From NCBI GenBank assembly GCA_048594885.1, contig JBMDXB010000150.1:73408-137407 (forward strand): DNA of 64,000 nucleotides. The letters run 5' to 3'. Source of the DNA: JBMDXB01 sp048594885 (GTDB lineage Bacteria; Acidobacteriota; Vicinamibacteria; Vicinamibacterales; 2-12-FULL-66-21). The notes below the pieces were generated by a model that was given only the letters and a program-made list of their open reading frames with translations, was not told the origin of the DNA and ran no database searches. Below are positions 1 through 9,050 of this stretch, piece by piece; position 1 is the first letter of the stretch; every line of letters begins with the position of its first letter. Made by a program: the position numbers and the translations under genes.

Positions 1-457
1 GCACGCCGGAGTTGTGCCCTTCGCCGTGCCCCGGCGCGCCTTCGACGAGCGGGTCGTGGTACGCGACGCCGGGCTTCTGCGACGCCTGCGGAATACCGTC
101 GATGTCGGAGCCGAGCGCGATGACCGGCTTGCCGGAACCCCAGGTCGCCATGAACGCGGTCGGAATGCCGGCGATGCCTTCCTGCACGGTGAAGCCGTTC
201 TTCTTCAAGATGCCGACGATATAGCGGTGCGTCTCGAACTCCTGGAAGCCGAGCTCGGCAAAGCTGAAGACGGAGTCGACCATCTGCTGGCTGAACTCCT
301 TCATGGCCTCGACACCGGCGACCGCCTCCTGCTTCAGCTTTTCTATCCGCGCGTCGTCCTTTGGCGGCTTCGCGGCCGGCGCGGCCGGCTTTTGCTGTGC
401 GATCGGAGCGGCGGCAATGGCGGCGAGCATGAGCACGACGATGACTGCACGTTGCAT
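1..457 (-). CDS. M20-family amidohydrolase (AbgB-like), partial
   Basis: Only the N-terminal 152 codons are present; the gene runs off the left edge of the window. The start ATG (455-457 on the minus strand) has a strong GGAGG Shine-Dalgarno 4 nt upstream. A short hydrophobic Sec-type signal peptide ending near AQQ is followed by a Lys/Ala/Pro linker and then the start of an M20-type fold: a MVDSVFSFAELGFQEFET-like segment and GSDIDGIPQAS. This resembles the aminobenzoyl-glutamate utilisation protein B branch of amidohydrolases. It also reaches GHGEGHNSG, which in this family carries the first metal-binding histidines. The gene is divergent from moaA with 52 nt between them. The substrate cannot be told, and the family call rests on the N-terminal third only. 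Confidence 0.8.
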   Translation of the reverse strand, partial: MQRAVIVVLMLAAIAAAPIAQQKPAAPAAKPPKDDARIEKLKQEAVAGVEAMKEFSQQMVDSVFSFAELGFQEFETHRYIVGILKKNGFTVQEGIAGIPTAFMATWGSGKPVIALGSDIDGIPQASQKPGVAYHDPLVEGAPGHGEGHNSGV

Positions 458-509
458 GGAACCTCCGGAATCGGGCAAGAAGATAACAGTGCAATAATCA
501 AAGCTGCAA

Positions 510-1532
510 ATGCTGTTGGATCGATTCCAGCGTCCGCTGCACAGCCTGCGGCTTTCCGTCACCGATCGGTGCAACCTGCGGTGTCAATACTGCATGCCGG
601 AGCCCGACTATTTGTGGCTGCCGCGGGAGAGCATCCTCACGTTCGAGGAGACCGCAACCATCGTCGACGCCTTCACGAGCGTCGGTGTCGATCGCGTCCG
701 GATAACTGGCGGCGAGCCGCTCCTGCGACGCGATCTGCCGGTGCTGATCGATGAGCTCGCGGCACGGCGGGCGATCGCGGATCTCGCGCTGACGACAAAC
801 GGCGTGCGGCTCGCGGGCCTGGCGCGGACGCTGCGGAGCGCCGGCCTCCACCGCATCACGGTCAGCCTCGACACGCTCCACCGCGACCGCTTCCGCGCGC
901 TGACGCGGTCGGACGAGCACGCGGCGGTACTCGCCGGCATCGACGCCGCCGCAGCCGCGGGCTTCGACTCGCTGAAGATCGACACGGTCGTCATTCGCGG
1001 CCTCAACGAGGACGAGCTGTTGCCGCTGCTCGAGTACGGAAAACGCGCCGGCGCGGAGGTGCGCTTCATCGAGTACATGGACGTCGGCGGCGCGACGCAC
1101 TGGCGGCGCGACGCCGTCGTGACCCGCCGCGAGATGCTCGCCGCGATCGAGGCGCACTACGGCCCCGTGAGAGCGCTCGACGAACCGTCGTCTTCGGCGC
1201 CGGCCGATCGCTTTGCCCTGCCTGACGGCACGACGTTCGGCATCATCTCGTCGACCACCGAGCCGTTCTGCTCGACATGCGATCGCAGCCGCCTGACGGC
1301 CGATGGCATCTGGCTGCTGTGCCTGTACGCCTCGGCGGGCACGGACCTGCGCCGCCCGCTCCGCGCGGGAGCCACGCGCGACGATCTGATTCAGCTGATT
1401 TCCGCCGTGTGGTCGCAGCGCGCCGACCGCGGCGCCGAGGAGCGGCTCGGACTGGATCGTGAAGCGGCGCTCATCCCGCTGCGCGTGCTGAAGAAGGACG
1501 CCCACCTCGAAATGCACACACGAGGGGGTTGA
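510..1532 (+). CDS. moaA: GTP 3',8-cyclase MoaA
   Basis: Radical SAM enzyme for the first step of molybdenum cofactor synthesis (GTP to 3',8-cyclo-GTP). The 340-residue length is typical. The N-terminal [4Fe-4S] motif is CNLRCQYC (C21, C25, C28), and the SAM-binding ITGGEP lies at about 65-70. The C-terminal substrate-side cluster ligands are C254, C257 and C271 (CSTC then WLLC). The protein ends in the di-glycine tail (HTRGG) needed for activity in characterised MoaA. No other moa, moe or mob gene is nearby, so it stands alone between a divergent amidohydrolase and a convergent membrane glycosyltransferase whose stop lies 9 nt away. No clear Shine-Dalgarno precedes the ATG at 510. Confidence 0.95.
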   Translation: MLLDRFQRPLHSLRLSVTDRCNLRCQYCMPEPDYLWLPRESILTFEETATIVDAFTSVGVDRVRITGGEPLLRRDLPVLIDELAARRAIADLALTTNGVRLAGLARTLRSAGLHRITVSLDTLHRDRFRALTRSDEHAAVLAGIDAAAAAGFDSLKIDTVVIRGLNEDELLPLLEYGKRAGAEVRFIEYMDVGGATHWRRDAVVTRREMLAAIEAHYGPVRALDEPSSSAPADRFALPDGTTFGIISSTTEPFCSTCDRSRLTADGIWLLCLYASAGTDLRRPLRAGATRDDLIQLISAVWSQRADRGAEERLGLDREAALIPLRVLKKDAHLEMHTRGG

Positions 1533-1541
1533 CGCTCTCCC

Positions 1542-3851
1542 TTATCTGCTCCCGCCGGCCGTCAGCACGTCGTCGAACTCCACATCCAGATCGAACACGC
1601 GCAAGGCCAGCTCGCGCTTGTCCCCTTTGCCGCGCGTCTGATCCGGTGTCACGGCCGCCTCGGTAATGAGCGTCACTCCCCCCTGTGAACGGCCGATGAC
1701 GTCCGACGCGATCGGCACATGCCAGTCGATGTCGTGATCGAACCGATGCGTCGCGATCAGGCGGCCGGCAGCGCGCACCTGCACCGTCACGGCACGTCCG
1801 AGCGTGCGGGTCGGATCGTCCGCCTTGATGGCGAGCACGACATCGCGGCCGAAGTTGCGCACCGTCATCACGGCGCGTTGCCGCGTCCAGCGCCAGCGCT
1901 GGCCGGTGTCGGGCTCCAGCTCCGGCTCGTGCCAGCCCTGCCCCAACGCGACCACCGGCCGCCGTCCGGACTGCGCGTCGAACTGCTCGAGGGCGACATC
2001 AACGCCGGCACCGGCGCCAGACAGATCGGACGCTCTCAAACGGAGCTCCGCGTATCCCTCGCCGCCGAGCGCGCCCGCGGGCAGATCGACGAAATAGGCG
2101 AACGGCTGTCCCGCCGGGATGTGCCACTCGCCGATTTGACGCCCCTCGAGCAAGGCCTCGAGCCGGGCCGGCGTCTGGCACGGCCCGCCCAGGTTCCGGC
2201 CGCCAATCATGAGGACGACCGGCTCCGGCCGTCGCGCGATGTAGGCGACCGCGCCGCCCGTGCCCGGAGAGCGGCGCGAGCGTTCCGCGACTCCGCGAGT
2301 CTCGGGCGTCAGCGCCCAGCCTTCGCCAGCCATCCAACCCGGCCGGTTGATCTCGTACCAGACGACGCCGCGGGGCCGCACGGCGCCGAGCACCGCCTGC
2401 GACGCGAACGTCCAGCGGTATTCGTGCACCGTGCGCCGCGCCGCAGAGTCGAAGAGCGCGAGATCCGAGCGCCGCACGCTGGCGAGGAACCAGACCGGCG
2501 ATTCGCCGCCGGACCGGAAATGATCGACGACCGCCAGCCATTCGTAACGCGCCGGCGCCTGCAGCGGCGGCTCCTCGAATCGCGCGAACCGGAGCTGCCG
2601 TTGCACCGCATGATGCATGCCGATGACCGGACGGTTCGTCGTGTGCCGCAGCGCGTCCGACACGTCGGCCCATACGCGCGCGACCGGACTGCCGAACCGC
2701 GCCTGCGCCATGATCGGACCCATGCTCGTCGTGACGGCGACGGCAACGAGCGCGGCGCCCACCGCCATCCGCCAGCGCGTGCACGGCATCAGCCCGCACG
2801 AGGCAAGGAACGCGACCGGTAACAGCAGCGGGATGGCGTACCGCGTCTCGCTCGTCGAGTGAAACAGCAGGTGGAGCACCAGATAGGGTCCGAAGACGAT
2901 CGCGATGAGCGCCGCCGCGCGCGGCCGCTCGCGCAGCAGCCGCAGGCCGCCGGCGATCGCCAGCGACAGAACGGGCACCGCGAGCACGGGTCTCCCCCAG
3001 GGCAGGACGAACGTGTCGCGCAGCGCAAACGCGAGCTCGCGAACCGAGAAGTTCGCGGCGAGAATCGCGCCGCGGAAATCGTCGGCGGCCTGCGCGCTCA
3101 GAAGCTCCAGATACGTGCGCCAGCCCCCCGCGACGACGAGGAACGGCACCGCCCAGACCGTGACGCCCAGCGCCAGACCCGCCGTCGCGAACGCGAGGAC
3201 CCGAAGATCGCGTCGCCACAACATCACCGCGGCGGTGAGGACGATCGCCGGCGCCGTCAGCCAGAGCGTCTGCGCGCGGATACCAGCGGCAAGGCCGGCG
3301 ACGACAACGCCGGCGAACACCCGTCGCGCCGGGCTCATCGTCTCACGCTCGAGGATCACCGGCGTCAGCAGCGCGAGGCTGGCCACCGCGGCCGCGAGTC
3401 CCGGCAGATCGCTCAATGGACGCACGCCCGTGTACCAGAACAACGGCGCCGACATCGTCAGGAGGGCGGCAAACAGCGCGCACCCGCCGTTGCCGTCGAC
3501 GGTGCGCCACATTGCGACGAGCGGGAAAATCGTCAGCGCGCCGAACAGCGCGCTGCACAGGGCGAGCGCATAGACGTCGAGCGTGTCCGCGGGCGGCACA
3601 GTCGCAACCGAACCGGCCGCCTCGATAGCGGCGCGCGCGACGTGCGCCATGGCGATGAAGACGGGGTACCCGGGAGGATGCGGCTGGTGCTCACGGAGAT
3701 CGAAGTGACGCAACGCGAGCATGAAGTTCGTCGCGTCGATGTCGTCCGGCGCCCACGCCAGAAACGGCACGTGCAGCGCGAGATACACCACGGCCGCGAA
3801 GATGGCGACGGCGATCGGCCGGCGCGCCTCTGCCAGTACGCGTGGGGCCAC
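1542..3851 (-). CDS. PMT/ArnT-like membrane glycosyltransferase with C-terminal soluble domain
   Basis: The protein has 769 residues. The GTG start at 3851 is chosen because GGAGG sits 5 nt upstream. The first membrane helix is followed by an acidic WAPDDIDATNF loop and then HQPHPPGYPVFIA, both typical of the PMT_2 / dolichyl-phosphate-mannose mannosyltransferase superfamily (GT-C fold, lipid-linked sugar donor, active site outside the membrane). About ten hydrophobic segments fill residues 10-400. The last 250-300 residues are soluble and beta-rich and have no recognisable family. The likely role is transfer of a sugar from a polyprenyl-phosphate carrier to a surface acceptor, but donor and acceptor are unknown. 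It is convergent with moaA. Within this family I cannot separate a transferase from a related GT-C protein of unknown activity. Confidence 0.7.
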   Translation of the reverse strand: MAPRVLAEARRPIAVAIFAAVVYLALHVPFLAWAPDDIDATNFMLALRHFDLREHQPHPPGYPVFIAMAHVARAAIEAAGSVATVPPADTLDVYALALCSALFGALTIFPLVAMWRTVDGNGGCALFAALLTMSAPLFWYTGVRPLSDLPGLAAAVASLALLTPVILERETMSPARRVFAGVVVAGLAAGIRAQTLWLTAPAIVLTAAVMLWRRDLRVLAFATAGLALGVTVWAVPFLVVAGGWRTYLELLSAQAADDFRGAILAANFSVRELAFALRDTFVLPWGRPVLAVPVLSLAIAGGLRLLRERPRAAALIAIVFGPYLVLHLLFHSTSETRYAIPLLLPVAFLASCGLMPCTRWRMAVGAALVAVAVTTSMGPIMAQARFGSPVARVWADVSDALRHTTNRPVIGMHHAVQRQLRFARFEEPPLQAPARYEWLAVVDHFRSGGESPVWFLASVRRSDLALFDSAARRTVHEYRWTFASQAVLGAVRPRGVVWYEINRPGWMAGEGWALTPETRGVAERSRRSPGTGGAVAYIARRPEPVVLMIGGRNLGGPCQTPARLEALLEGRQIGEWHIPAGQPFAYFVDLPAGALGGEGYAELRLRASDLSGAGAGVDVALEQFDAQSGRRPVVALGQGWHEPELEPDTGQRWRWTRQRAVMTVRNFGRDVVLAIKADDPTRTLGRAVTVQVRAAGRLIATHRFDHDIDWHVPIASDVIGRSQGGVTLITEAAVTPDQTRGKGDKRELALRVFDLDVEFDDVLTAGGSR

Positions 3852-3935
3852 GAGTTCCTCCGCAACGAATGGCCAGCGTCTTTGACGAGCTGAAAGGTAT
3901 ATCTCAGGGCACGGCCGAAATGGAAGCGGAAACCC

Positions 3936-5369
3936 TCAACGCTGAAGGCGGAAGGCCAGGTACAGCAGCGTGCCCTCGCGCTCGATTTGCAGCACGGCGG
4001 CCGATCCTGGTTCGAGCGACGCGAGCGCCTTTTGCAGATCGCCGATGCTGCTGACGAGGGTGCCGTTGACCGCGTGGATGACGTCGCCGGCCTGTAACTC
4101 TCCCTGCTGGGAGTAGGGCATGTCCGCGGTCGGGCGCACGACCGCGACGCCGGCGCTGCGTCGCAGCGGCGGCAGCAGTTCGAGAATCTTCGGCGTCAGC
4201 TCCAGCGCGGTGACGCCGAGCGCAGGTACGGCTTGCTGCCCGGCGGTGATCTCGGCGAGACGCGCGCCGTGATCCTCGCGCTCGACGACCGGCACCTTGA
4301 GCGTCATCGTCTGCTCGCCGCGTCTGACCTCGATCGCGATCTGTTCGCCCACGCCGTAGGTGTAGACGTTGATGCGAAACTGCCGGCCGTTCTCCATCGG
4401 CTTGCCGTTCAGTGAGAGGACGAGATCGCCGGGCCGCAGGCCCGCCGCTGCGGCGGGCCCGCCGGGAAGCACGTCGGCGAGGATCACGCCGCCGTCCTGC
4501 GGCAGTCCGAGCCCCTCGGCGATGATTGGCGTCACCGTCTGCGCGTTGACGCCAATCTCGCCCCGACGCACGCGGCCGTAAGTGCGAATCTGCCTGAACA
4601 CGTTGCGCACGATGTTGCTCGGCGCCGCGAAACCGATGCCTTCGCTGCCGCCCGACTGCGAGTAGATGAGCGTATTGACGCCGACCAGCTTGCCGTCGAC
4701 GTCCACGAGTGCGCCGCCGCTGTTGCCCGGATTGATCGGCGCGTCGGTCTGCACGTAGATCATCGGGTCTTCCGGCGTGAGCTGCCGCGCGACGGCGCTC
4801 ACCACGCCCATCGTCACCGAGGAATCGAGGCCGAGCGGACTGCCGAACGCGAGTACGAGCTGCCCCGGGCGCAGGGCATCGGAATCGCCGAACGGCAGCA
4901 CGGGCAGATTCCGGGCGTTCACCTTGACGACCGCGATGTCCGTTTCGCGATCGATGGCCACGAGCTGCGCGCCGGCGATGCGGCCGCGCCGCTTGAGGAT
5001 CGACCGGCCCTGCGCGCCGCCGGTCGCGGTCAACGGCAGCTCGACTTCCAGCTTCGTCGCATTCTCGACGACGTGCGCGTTCGTCACGATGTAGCCGTCG
5101 CTATCGACGATCACGCCGGACCCGCTCGTGCGCTCGAGCACGGGTTCGCCGCGCGCGGAACGGTCGTCCTCGTCGCGCGCGGGATATCCTGTGACGAAGA
5201 TCTGGACGACGCTGGGGCTGACGCGCTCGGCTAGGTCCTGCAGCGATCGCGACAGGTCGGCGAGCCCGGCGACGCGCGGTGATTGACGCGCCGCGGCAGG
5301 CTGCGCGAGCGCAGCAGGCGCGCTGAGAACGGCGGCGATCGCGAGGGCTGCGGCAAGCATCCGAGGCAT
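3936..5369 (-). CDS. HtrA/DegP-like serine protease with two PDZ domains
   Basis: Periplasmic S1C protease of 477 residues. A Sec signal peptide (about 1-22, ending ALAQ) is followed by a trypsin-like domain with the triad H99 (TNAHV), D144 (RETDIAVV) and S217 (GNSGGAL). A first PDZ (about 265-350, GGVILADVLPGGPAAAAGL) and a second PDZ (about 385-470) follow. The family degrades or refolds misfolded envelope proteins. All catalytic residues are intact, so it should be active. It is divergent from the large receptor gene that follows, with about 100 nt between them. A second in-frame ATG three codons downstream is an equally possible start. The gene symbol is not assigned because DegP, DegQ and DegS types cannot be separated here. 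Confidence 0.92.
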   Translation of the reverse strand: MPRMLAAALAIAAVLSAPAALAQPAAARQSPRVAGLADLSRSLQDLAERVSPSVVQIFVTGYPARDEDDRSARGEPVLERTSGSGVIVDSDGYIVTNAHVVENATKLEVELPLTATGGAQGRSILKRRGRIAGAQLVAIDRETDIAVVKVNARNLPVLPFGDSDALRPGQLVLAFGSPLGLDSSVTMGVVSAVARQLTPEDPMIYVQTDAPINPGNSGGALVDVDGKLVGVNTLIYSQSGGSEGIGFAAPSNIVRNVFRQIRTYGRVRRGEIGVNAQTVTPIIAEGLGLPQDGGVILADVLPGGPAAAAGLRPGDLVLSLNGKPMENGRQFRINVYTYGVGEQIAIEVRRGEQTMTLKVPVVEREDHGARLAEITAGQQAVPALGVTALELTPKILELLPPLRRSAGVAVVRPTADMPYSQQGELQAGDVIHAVNGTLVSSIGDLQKALASLEPGSAAVLQIEREGTLLYLAFRLQR

Positions 5370-5470
5370 AACGGCAGCTTATCATCGCGCCGCTCGAATT
5401 AGTTTCTCCGCCGGTCGATTCGGTGCTACTGTGCGCCAACCGCGTGAGGCGCGTGGGAAGGGGGAGGCTC

Positions 5471-8400
5471 ATGCTCTTTCGTGTGCTCGCAGGCGGCGCA
5501 GCCGCTGCGTTGATCATGGTCTGCTCGAGTGCCGTGGCGCAGGAGGCGCGCGGCACCATTCAGGGACGCGTTCTCGATACGACGGGCGCCGCCGTTCCCG
5601 GCGCGCTCGTGGAAGTGCTCAACACCGCTACTGGCGTCGTGACGCCGACGACCTCGAACGAAGAAGGCAGCTATCGCGTGCCCTTCCTCATCCCGGGCAC
5701 CTACCGCGTCACGGTCTCGCTCGAAGGGTTCAGCAAATTCATCAGCGACAACATCGAGGTCCATGTCGCCGACGTGCTGACGGTGGACGCGACACTCAAA
5801 GTCGGGGCGCGATCCGAGGAAGTGACCGTGACGGCGACGGCCGCAACCGTCGACCGCACGACCGCGGAGCTCGGTCAGCTCGTCGACGCGCGGCGCATCG
5901 CGGAACTGCCGATCCGCGAAGGCAGCGCCGTCGAGCTGGTGGTGCTCGCCCCAGGCGTGCAGAACACGACGGATCTTCGCTCGCGCAAGGCGGCCTTCAA
6001 CAACGGCCTGTCGCAGTTCTCGAGCGACGGCGCCGGCGACAAGCGCAACGACTTCACGATCGACGGCGTCGCCAACGTCGCCGCCGACCGCGTCGCCTAC
6101 AGCCCGCCGTCGGCGTCGGTCGAGGAGTTCAAGATTCACACGAGCTCGTACGACGCCGCCGTCGGCAATGCCATGGGCGCGGTCGTCAACCTCGTGACCA
6201 AGAGCGGGACGAACACCGTTCGCGGCCAGGCGTACGAGTGGTTCCGCGGAGCGGCGCTCGATGCCCGCCAGTTCTTCGACAAGTTGAACAACCGCCCGAA
6301 GCGCGACTACGACGACAACCGGTTCGGCGGCGCGATCGGCGGTCCGATCCGCGCGAACCGGACGTTCTACTTCGGCAACTTCGAAGCGAACGTCTGGCAG
6401 GGACCGCAGCCGCAGATCCTGACGGTGCCCACGGCCAAGATGCGCACCGGAGACTTCTCGGAGCTGCTGGCGCTCGGGCCGCAGTACCAGATCTACAACC
6501 CGTTCAGCACGCGGCGCCATCCGACGCAGGCCGGCCGCTTCACGCGCGACCCGTTCACCGGCAACATCATCCCGGCGAACCTGATCGATCCGATCGCCAA
6601 GAAGATCCTCGAGTACTATCCGCTGCCCAACATTCAGGGGACGGCGGACAACCGCAACAACTTCCAGAACCCGACCGCCGTCGCGTTCGAGGAGTACTGG
6701 ACGGCCACCGGCCGTGTCGACCACAACTTCTCGGCGAAGCACCGTCTGTACGGCCGGTTCAGCTGGGACTTCTGGGAAGAGGAAAAGGACGACCGCTTCG
6801 ACAACGTCGCCACCGGCATCTTCCTCAACCGCAAGAACCGCATCCTCGCCGTCGACGATGCGTATACGCTGCGCAACAACCTGCTGATCAACGTGCGCGG
6901 CGGCTTCACCCGGCAGTTGTTTCCCGAGCGCCGCCGCAGCCAGGGTGTGGATCTCGGCGCGCTTGGCTTCTCGCCGGCGCTGCTCTCGCTCATCCCGTCG
7001 AAGAGCCTGGCGACGCTGCCGTTCATCGACTTCGACAACTTTCAGGACGTGAGTGGGTGGGAGTCGGGCGACGGCTGGTTCACGACCGACGTCTACTCCG
7101 GCGTCGGCAACCTGATGTGGCTCGTCGGCGGGCACAACACGAAATTCGGCGCCGAGTACCGGCGCTATATCGAGGACGCGAGCCGCTTCCCGCGCGGCGT
7201 GGCGCCGCAGATCAACTTCTCCACCACGTGGACGCGCGGGCCACTCGACAACTCGACGGCGGCGCCGATGGGCCAAGACCTGGCGTCCTTCCTCCTCGGC
7301 CTGCCGACCGGCGGATCGATGGAGCGTTCCGCCGCCTATCGCGAGACGAGCAGCGTGCTCTCGCTCTACGCGCACGACGACTGGCGCGTGCGCAACAACC
7401 TGACGCTGAACCTCGGCGTGCGGTGGGAGATCGAAGGCCCGCTGAGCGAGGCCGGCAATCAGTTCATCAGCGGCTTCGACTTCGGCGGCGTGCCGCAGAT
7501 CGCGGCGGCGGCGGAAGCGAACTACGCGCGCAATCCGATTCCCGAAGCGCCCGTCAGCCAGTTCAAGATTCGCGGCGGCCTGCTCTACCCGGACACGGGC
7601 GGCCCGAAGGCGCCGTTCGAGCGAAATCTCGGCAACATCATGCCGCGCGCCGGTTTCGCCTGGCTCGTGACGCCGCAGACGTCGATCCGCGGCGGCTACG
7701 GCCTCTACTACGACATGATGGGCAGCAACCGGATCACGGTGAATCAGGTCGGCTACTCGCGGACGACGTCGCTGACGGCGTCGCTCGACAACGGGCAGAC
7801 GTTCGTCGCCACGCTCGCCAACCCGTTCCCGAACGGGTTGCTCGAACCCGTGGGGTCCGGCCTCGGACTCATGACGTCGGTCGGCCAGGGCGTGTCCTTC
7901 CCGTACCTCGGCGACCCGAGGACGCCGCGCACGCACCGCTCGTCGATCGGCATCCAGCGCGAGCTGCCGTTCCAGCTGCTCGTCGAAGCGACCTACGTCG
8001 GATCGTGGGGCGAGCACCTGCCCGTGACGCGACAGCTCAATGCGGTGCCGCGGCAGTACCTTTCGACGTCGCCGACGCGCGACAACGCCACGAACAATTT
8101 CCTGACGACCAACGTGACCAACCCCTTCGCCGGCCTGCTGCCGGGCACGGGACTCAACGGCGCGAACGTCTCCCGCAGCCAGCTGCTCCGGCCCTATCCG
8201 CAGTTCACGTCGATTCAGGCCTCGGAGAACATCGGCAGCTCCAGCTACAACGCGCTGCAGCTGCGCGTCGAGCGCCGCATGGCCCATGGCGTCACCGTGC
8301 AGGCGGGCTACAGCTGGGCGCGGTCGATCATCCAGGCCGGGACCGCCAACAACCCCGCCACGTCGGGATTCCTGAACGACTCCGACGAACAGCCGGAACG

Positions 8401-8950
8401 TGTCATCAGCCCGTGGGATCGCCGGCACACGTTCACGTCGAGCGGGCTCGTCGAGCTGCCCTTCGGCCGCAACCGCCGCTACGGGCGCGCGTGGAGCGGC
8501 GTGAAGAACCTGGCGCTGGGCGGCTGGCAGGTCAGCTACATCTTCAAGATGCAGAGCGGCGCGCCGCTCGGCTTCGGCAATTTCCTGTTCGCCTCCGGCA
8601 AGTCGATCGCCGACGTGCCGATCGACGACCCGACGTACCGCCGCTGGTTCAACGTCGAGGCCTTCAATCGCGTATCGGGTGAACAGCTCGTGTCCAACGT
8701 CCGCACGCAGCCGAGCCGATTCGAAGACGTGCGCGGGCCCAGTTACAAGCTGCTCGATCTCGGGTTGCTGAAGAACATCAGCCTCGGTGGCAGCCGTCAG
8801 CTGCAGGCGCGCTTCGAGCTGTACAACGTGCTCAACACCGTCAACCTGGCAAACCCGAACACGGCGCCGACGAATTCGGCGTTCGGGACCATCACGGGAC
8901 AGAATGGGCTGTCGCGGCAACTTCAGATTGCTGCGCGGGTCAGTTTCTAG
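5471..8950 (+). CDS. Oar-like TonB-dependent receptor with carboxypeptidase-regulatory-like N-terminus
   Basis: Outer-membrane receptor of 1159 residues. The ATG at 5471 is chosen over an upstream in-frame ATG because GGGGGAGG lies directly before it and a signal peptide (about 1-24, ending VAQ) follows. Next comes a CarboxypepD_reg-like beta-sandwich (GTIQGRVLDTTGAAVPGA... to about 105), then the plug with the DFTIDGV and VVNLVTKSGTN segments, then a very long beta-barrel ending in an aromatic strand (QIAARVSF). Receptors of this Oar/SusC-like type are abundant in Acidobacteriota and are thought to import oligosaccharides or peptides; the ligand here is unknown. No SusD partner is adjacent. 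The stop codon is followed at once by an eleven-unit heptanucleotide array. Confidence 0.88.
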   Translation: MLFRVLAGGAAAALIMVCSSAVAQEARGTIQGRVLDTTGAAVPGALVEVLNTATGVVTPTTSNEEGSYRVPFLIPGTYRVTVSLEGFSKFISDNIEVHVADVLTVDATLKVGARSEEVTVTATAATVDRTTAELGQLVDARRIAELPIREGSAVELVVLAPGVQNTTDLRSRKAAFNNGLSQFSSDGAGDKRNDFTIDGVANVAADRVAYSPPSASVEEFKIHTSSYDAAVGNAMGAVVNLVTKSGTNTVRGQAYEWFRGAALDARQFFDKLNNRPKRDYDDNRFGGAIGGPIRANRTFYFGNFEANVWQGPQPQILTVPTAKMRTGDFSELLALGPQYQIYNPFSTRRHPTQAGRFTRDPFTGNIIPANLIDPIAKKILEYYPLPNIQGTADNRNNFQNPTAVAFEEYWTATGRVDHNFSAKHRLYGRFSWDFWEEEKDDRFDNVATGIFLNRKNRILAVDDAYTLRNNLLINVRGGFTRQLFPERRRSQGVDLGALGFSPALLSLIPSKSLATLPFIDFDNFQDVSGWESGDGWFTTDVYSGVGNLMWLVGGHNTKFGAEYRRYIEDASRFPRGVAPQINFSTTWTRGPLDNSTAAPMGQDLASFLLGLPTGGSMERSAAYRETSSVLSLYAHDDWRVRNNLTLNLGVRWEIEGPLSEAGNQFISGFDFGGVPQIAAAAEANYARNPIPEAPVSQFKIRGGLLYPDTGGPKAPFERNLGNIMPRAGFAWLVTPQTSIRGGYGLYYDMMGSNRITVNQVGYSRTTSLTASLDNGQTFVATLANPFPNGLLEPVGSGLGLMTSVGQGVSFPYLGDPRTPRTHRSSIGIQRELPFQLLVEATYVGSWGEHLPVTRQLNAVPRQYLSTSPTRDNATNNFLTTNVTNPFAGLLPGTGLNGANVSRSQLLRPYPQFTSIQASENIGSSSYNALQLRVERRMAHGVTVQAGYSWARSIIQAGTANNPATSGFLNDSDEQPERVISPWDRRHTFTSSGLVELPFGRNRRYGRAWSGVKNLALGGWQVSYIFKMQSGAPLGFGNFLFASGKSIADVPIDDPTYRRWFNVEAFNRVSGEQLVSNVRTQPSRFEDVRGPSYKLLDLGLLKNISLGGSRQLQARFELYNVLNTVNLANPNTAPTNSAFGTITGQNGLSRQLQIAARVSF

Positions 8951-9027
8951 GTCCCTGGTCCCTGGTCCCTGGTCCCGGGTCCCGGGTCCCGGGTCCCGGG
9001 TCCCGGGTCTCGGGTCCCGAGTCCCGC
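8951..9027. repeat. Heptanucleotide tandem array, unit GTCCCGG
   Basis: Eleven consecutive 7-nt units begin at the base after the receptor's TAG. Three are GTCCCTG, five are GTCCCGG, and the last three are single-base variants (GTCTCGG, GTCCCGA, GTCCCGC). No spacing is lost over 77 nt. The array fills nearly the whole gap to the GTG start at 9051. The plus strand is purely C/G/T-rich and could form stacked structures. It is one of three heptad arrays in the window, each with a different unit. Confidence 0.95.
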
Positions 9028-9050
9028 GTCGTGCATATGGAGAAACGACA

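Noticed and set aside
3911..3924. TGGAAGCGGAAACC as another LacI/cre-like site
   Set aside because: Only about 10 of 14 positions match, and it lies after the HtrA stop rather than before a gene.
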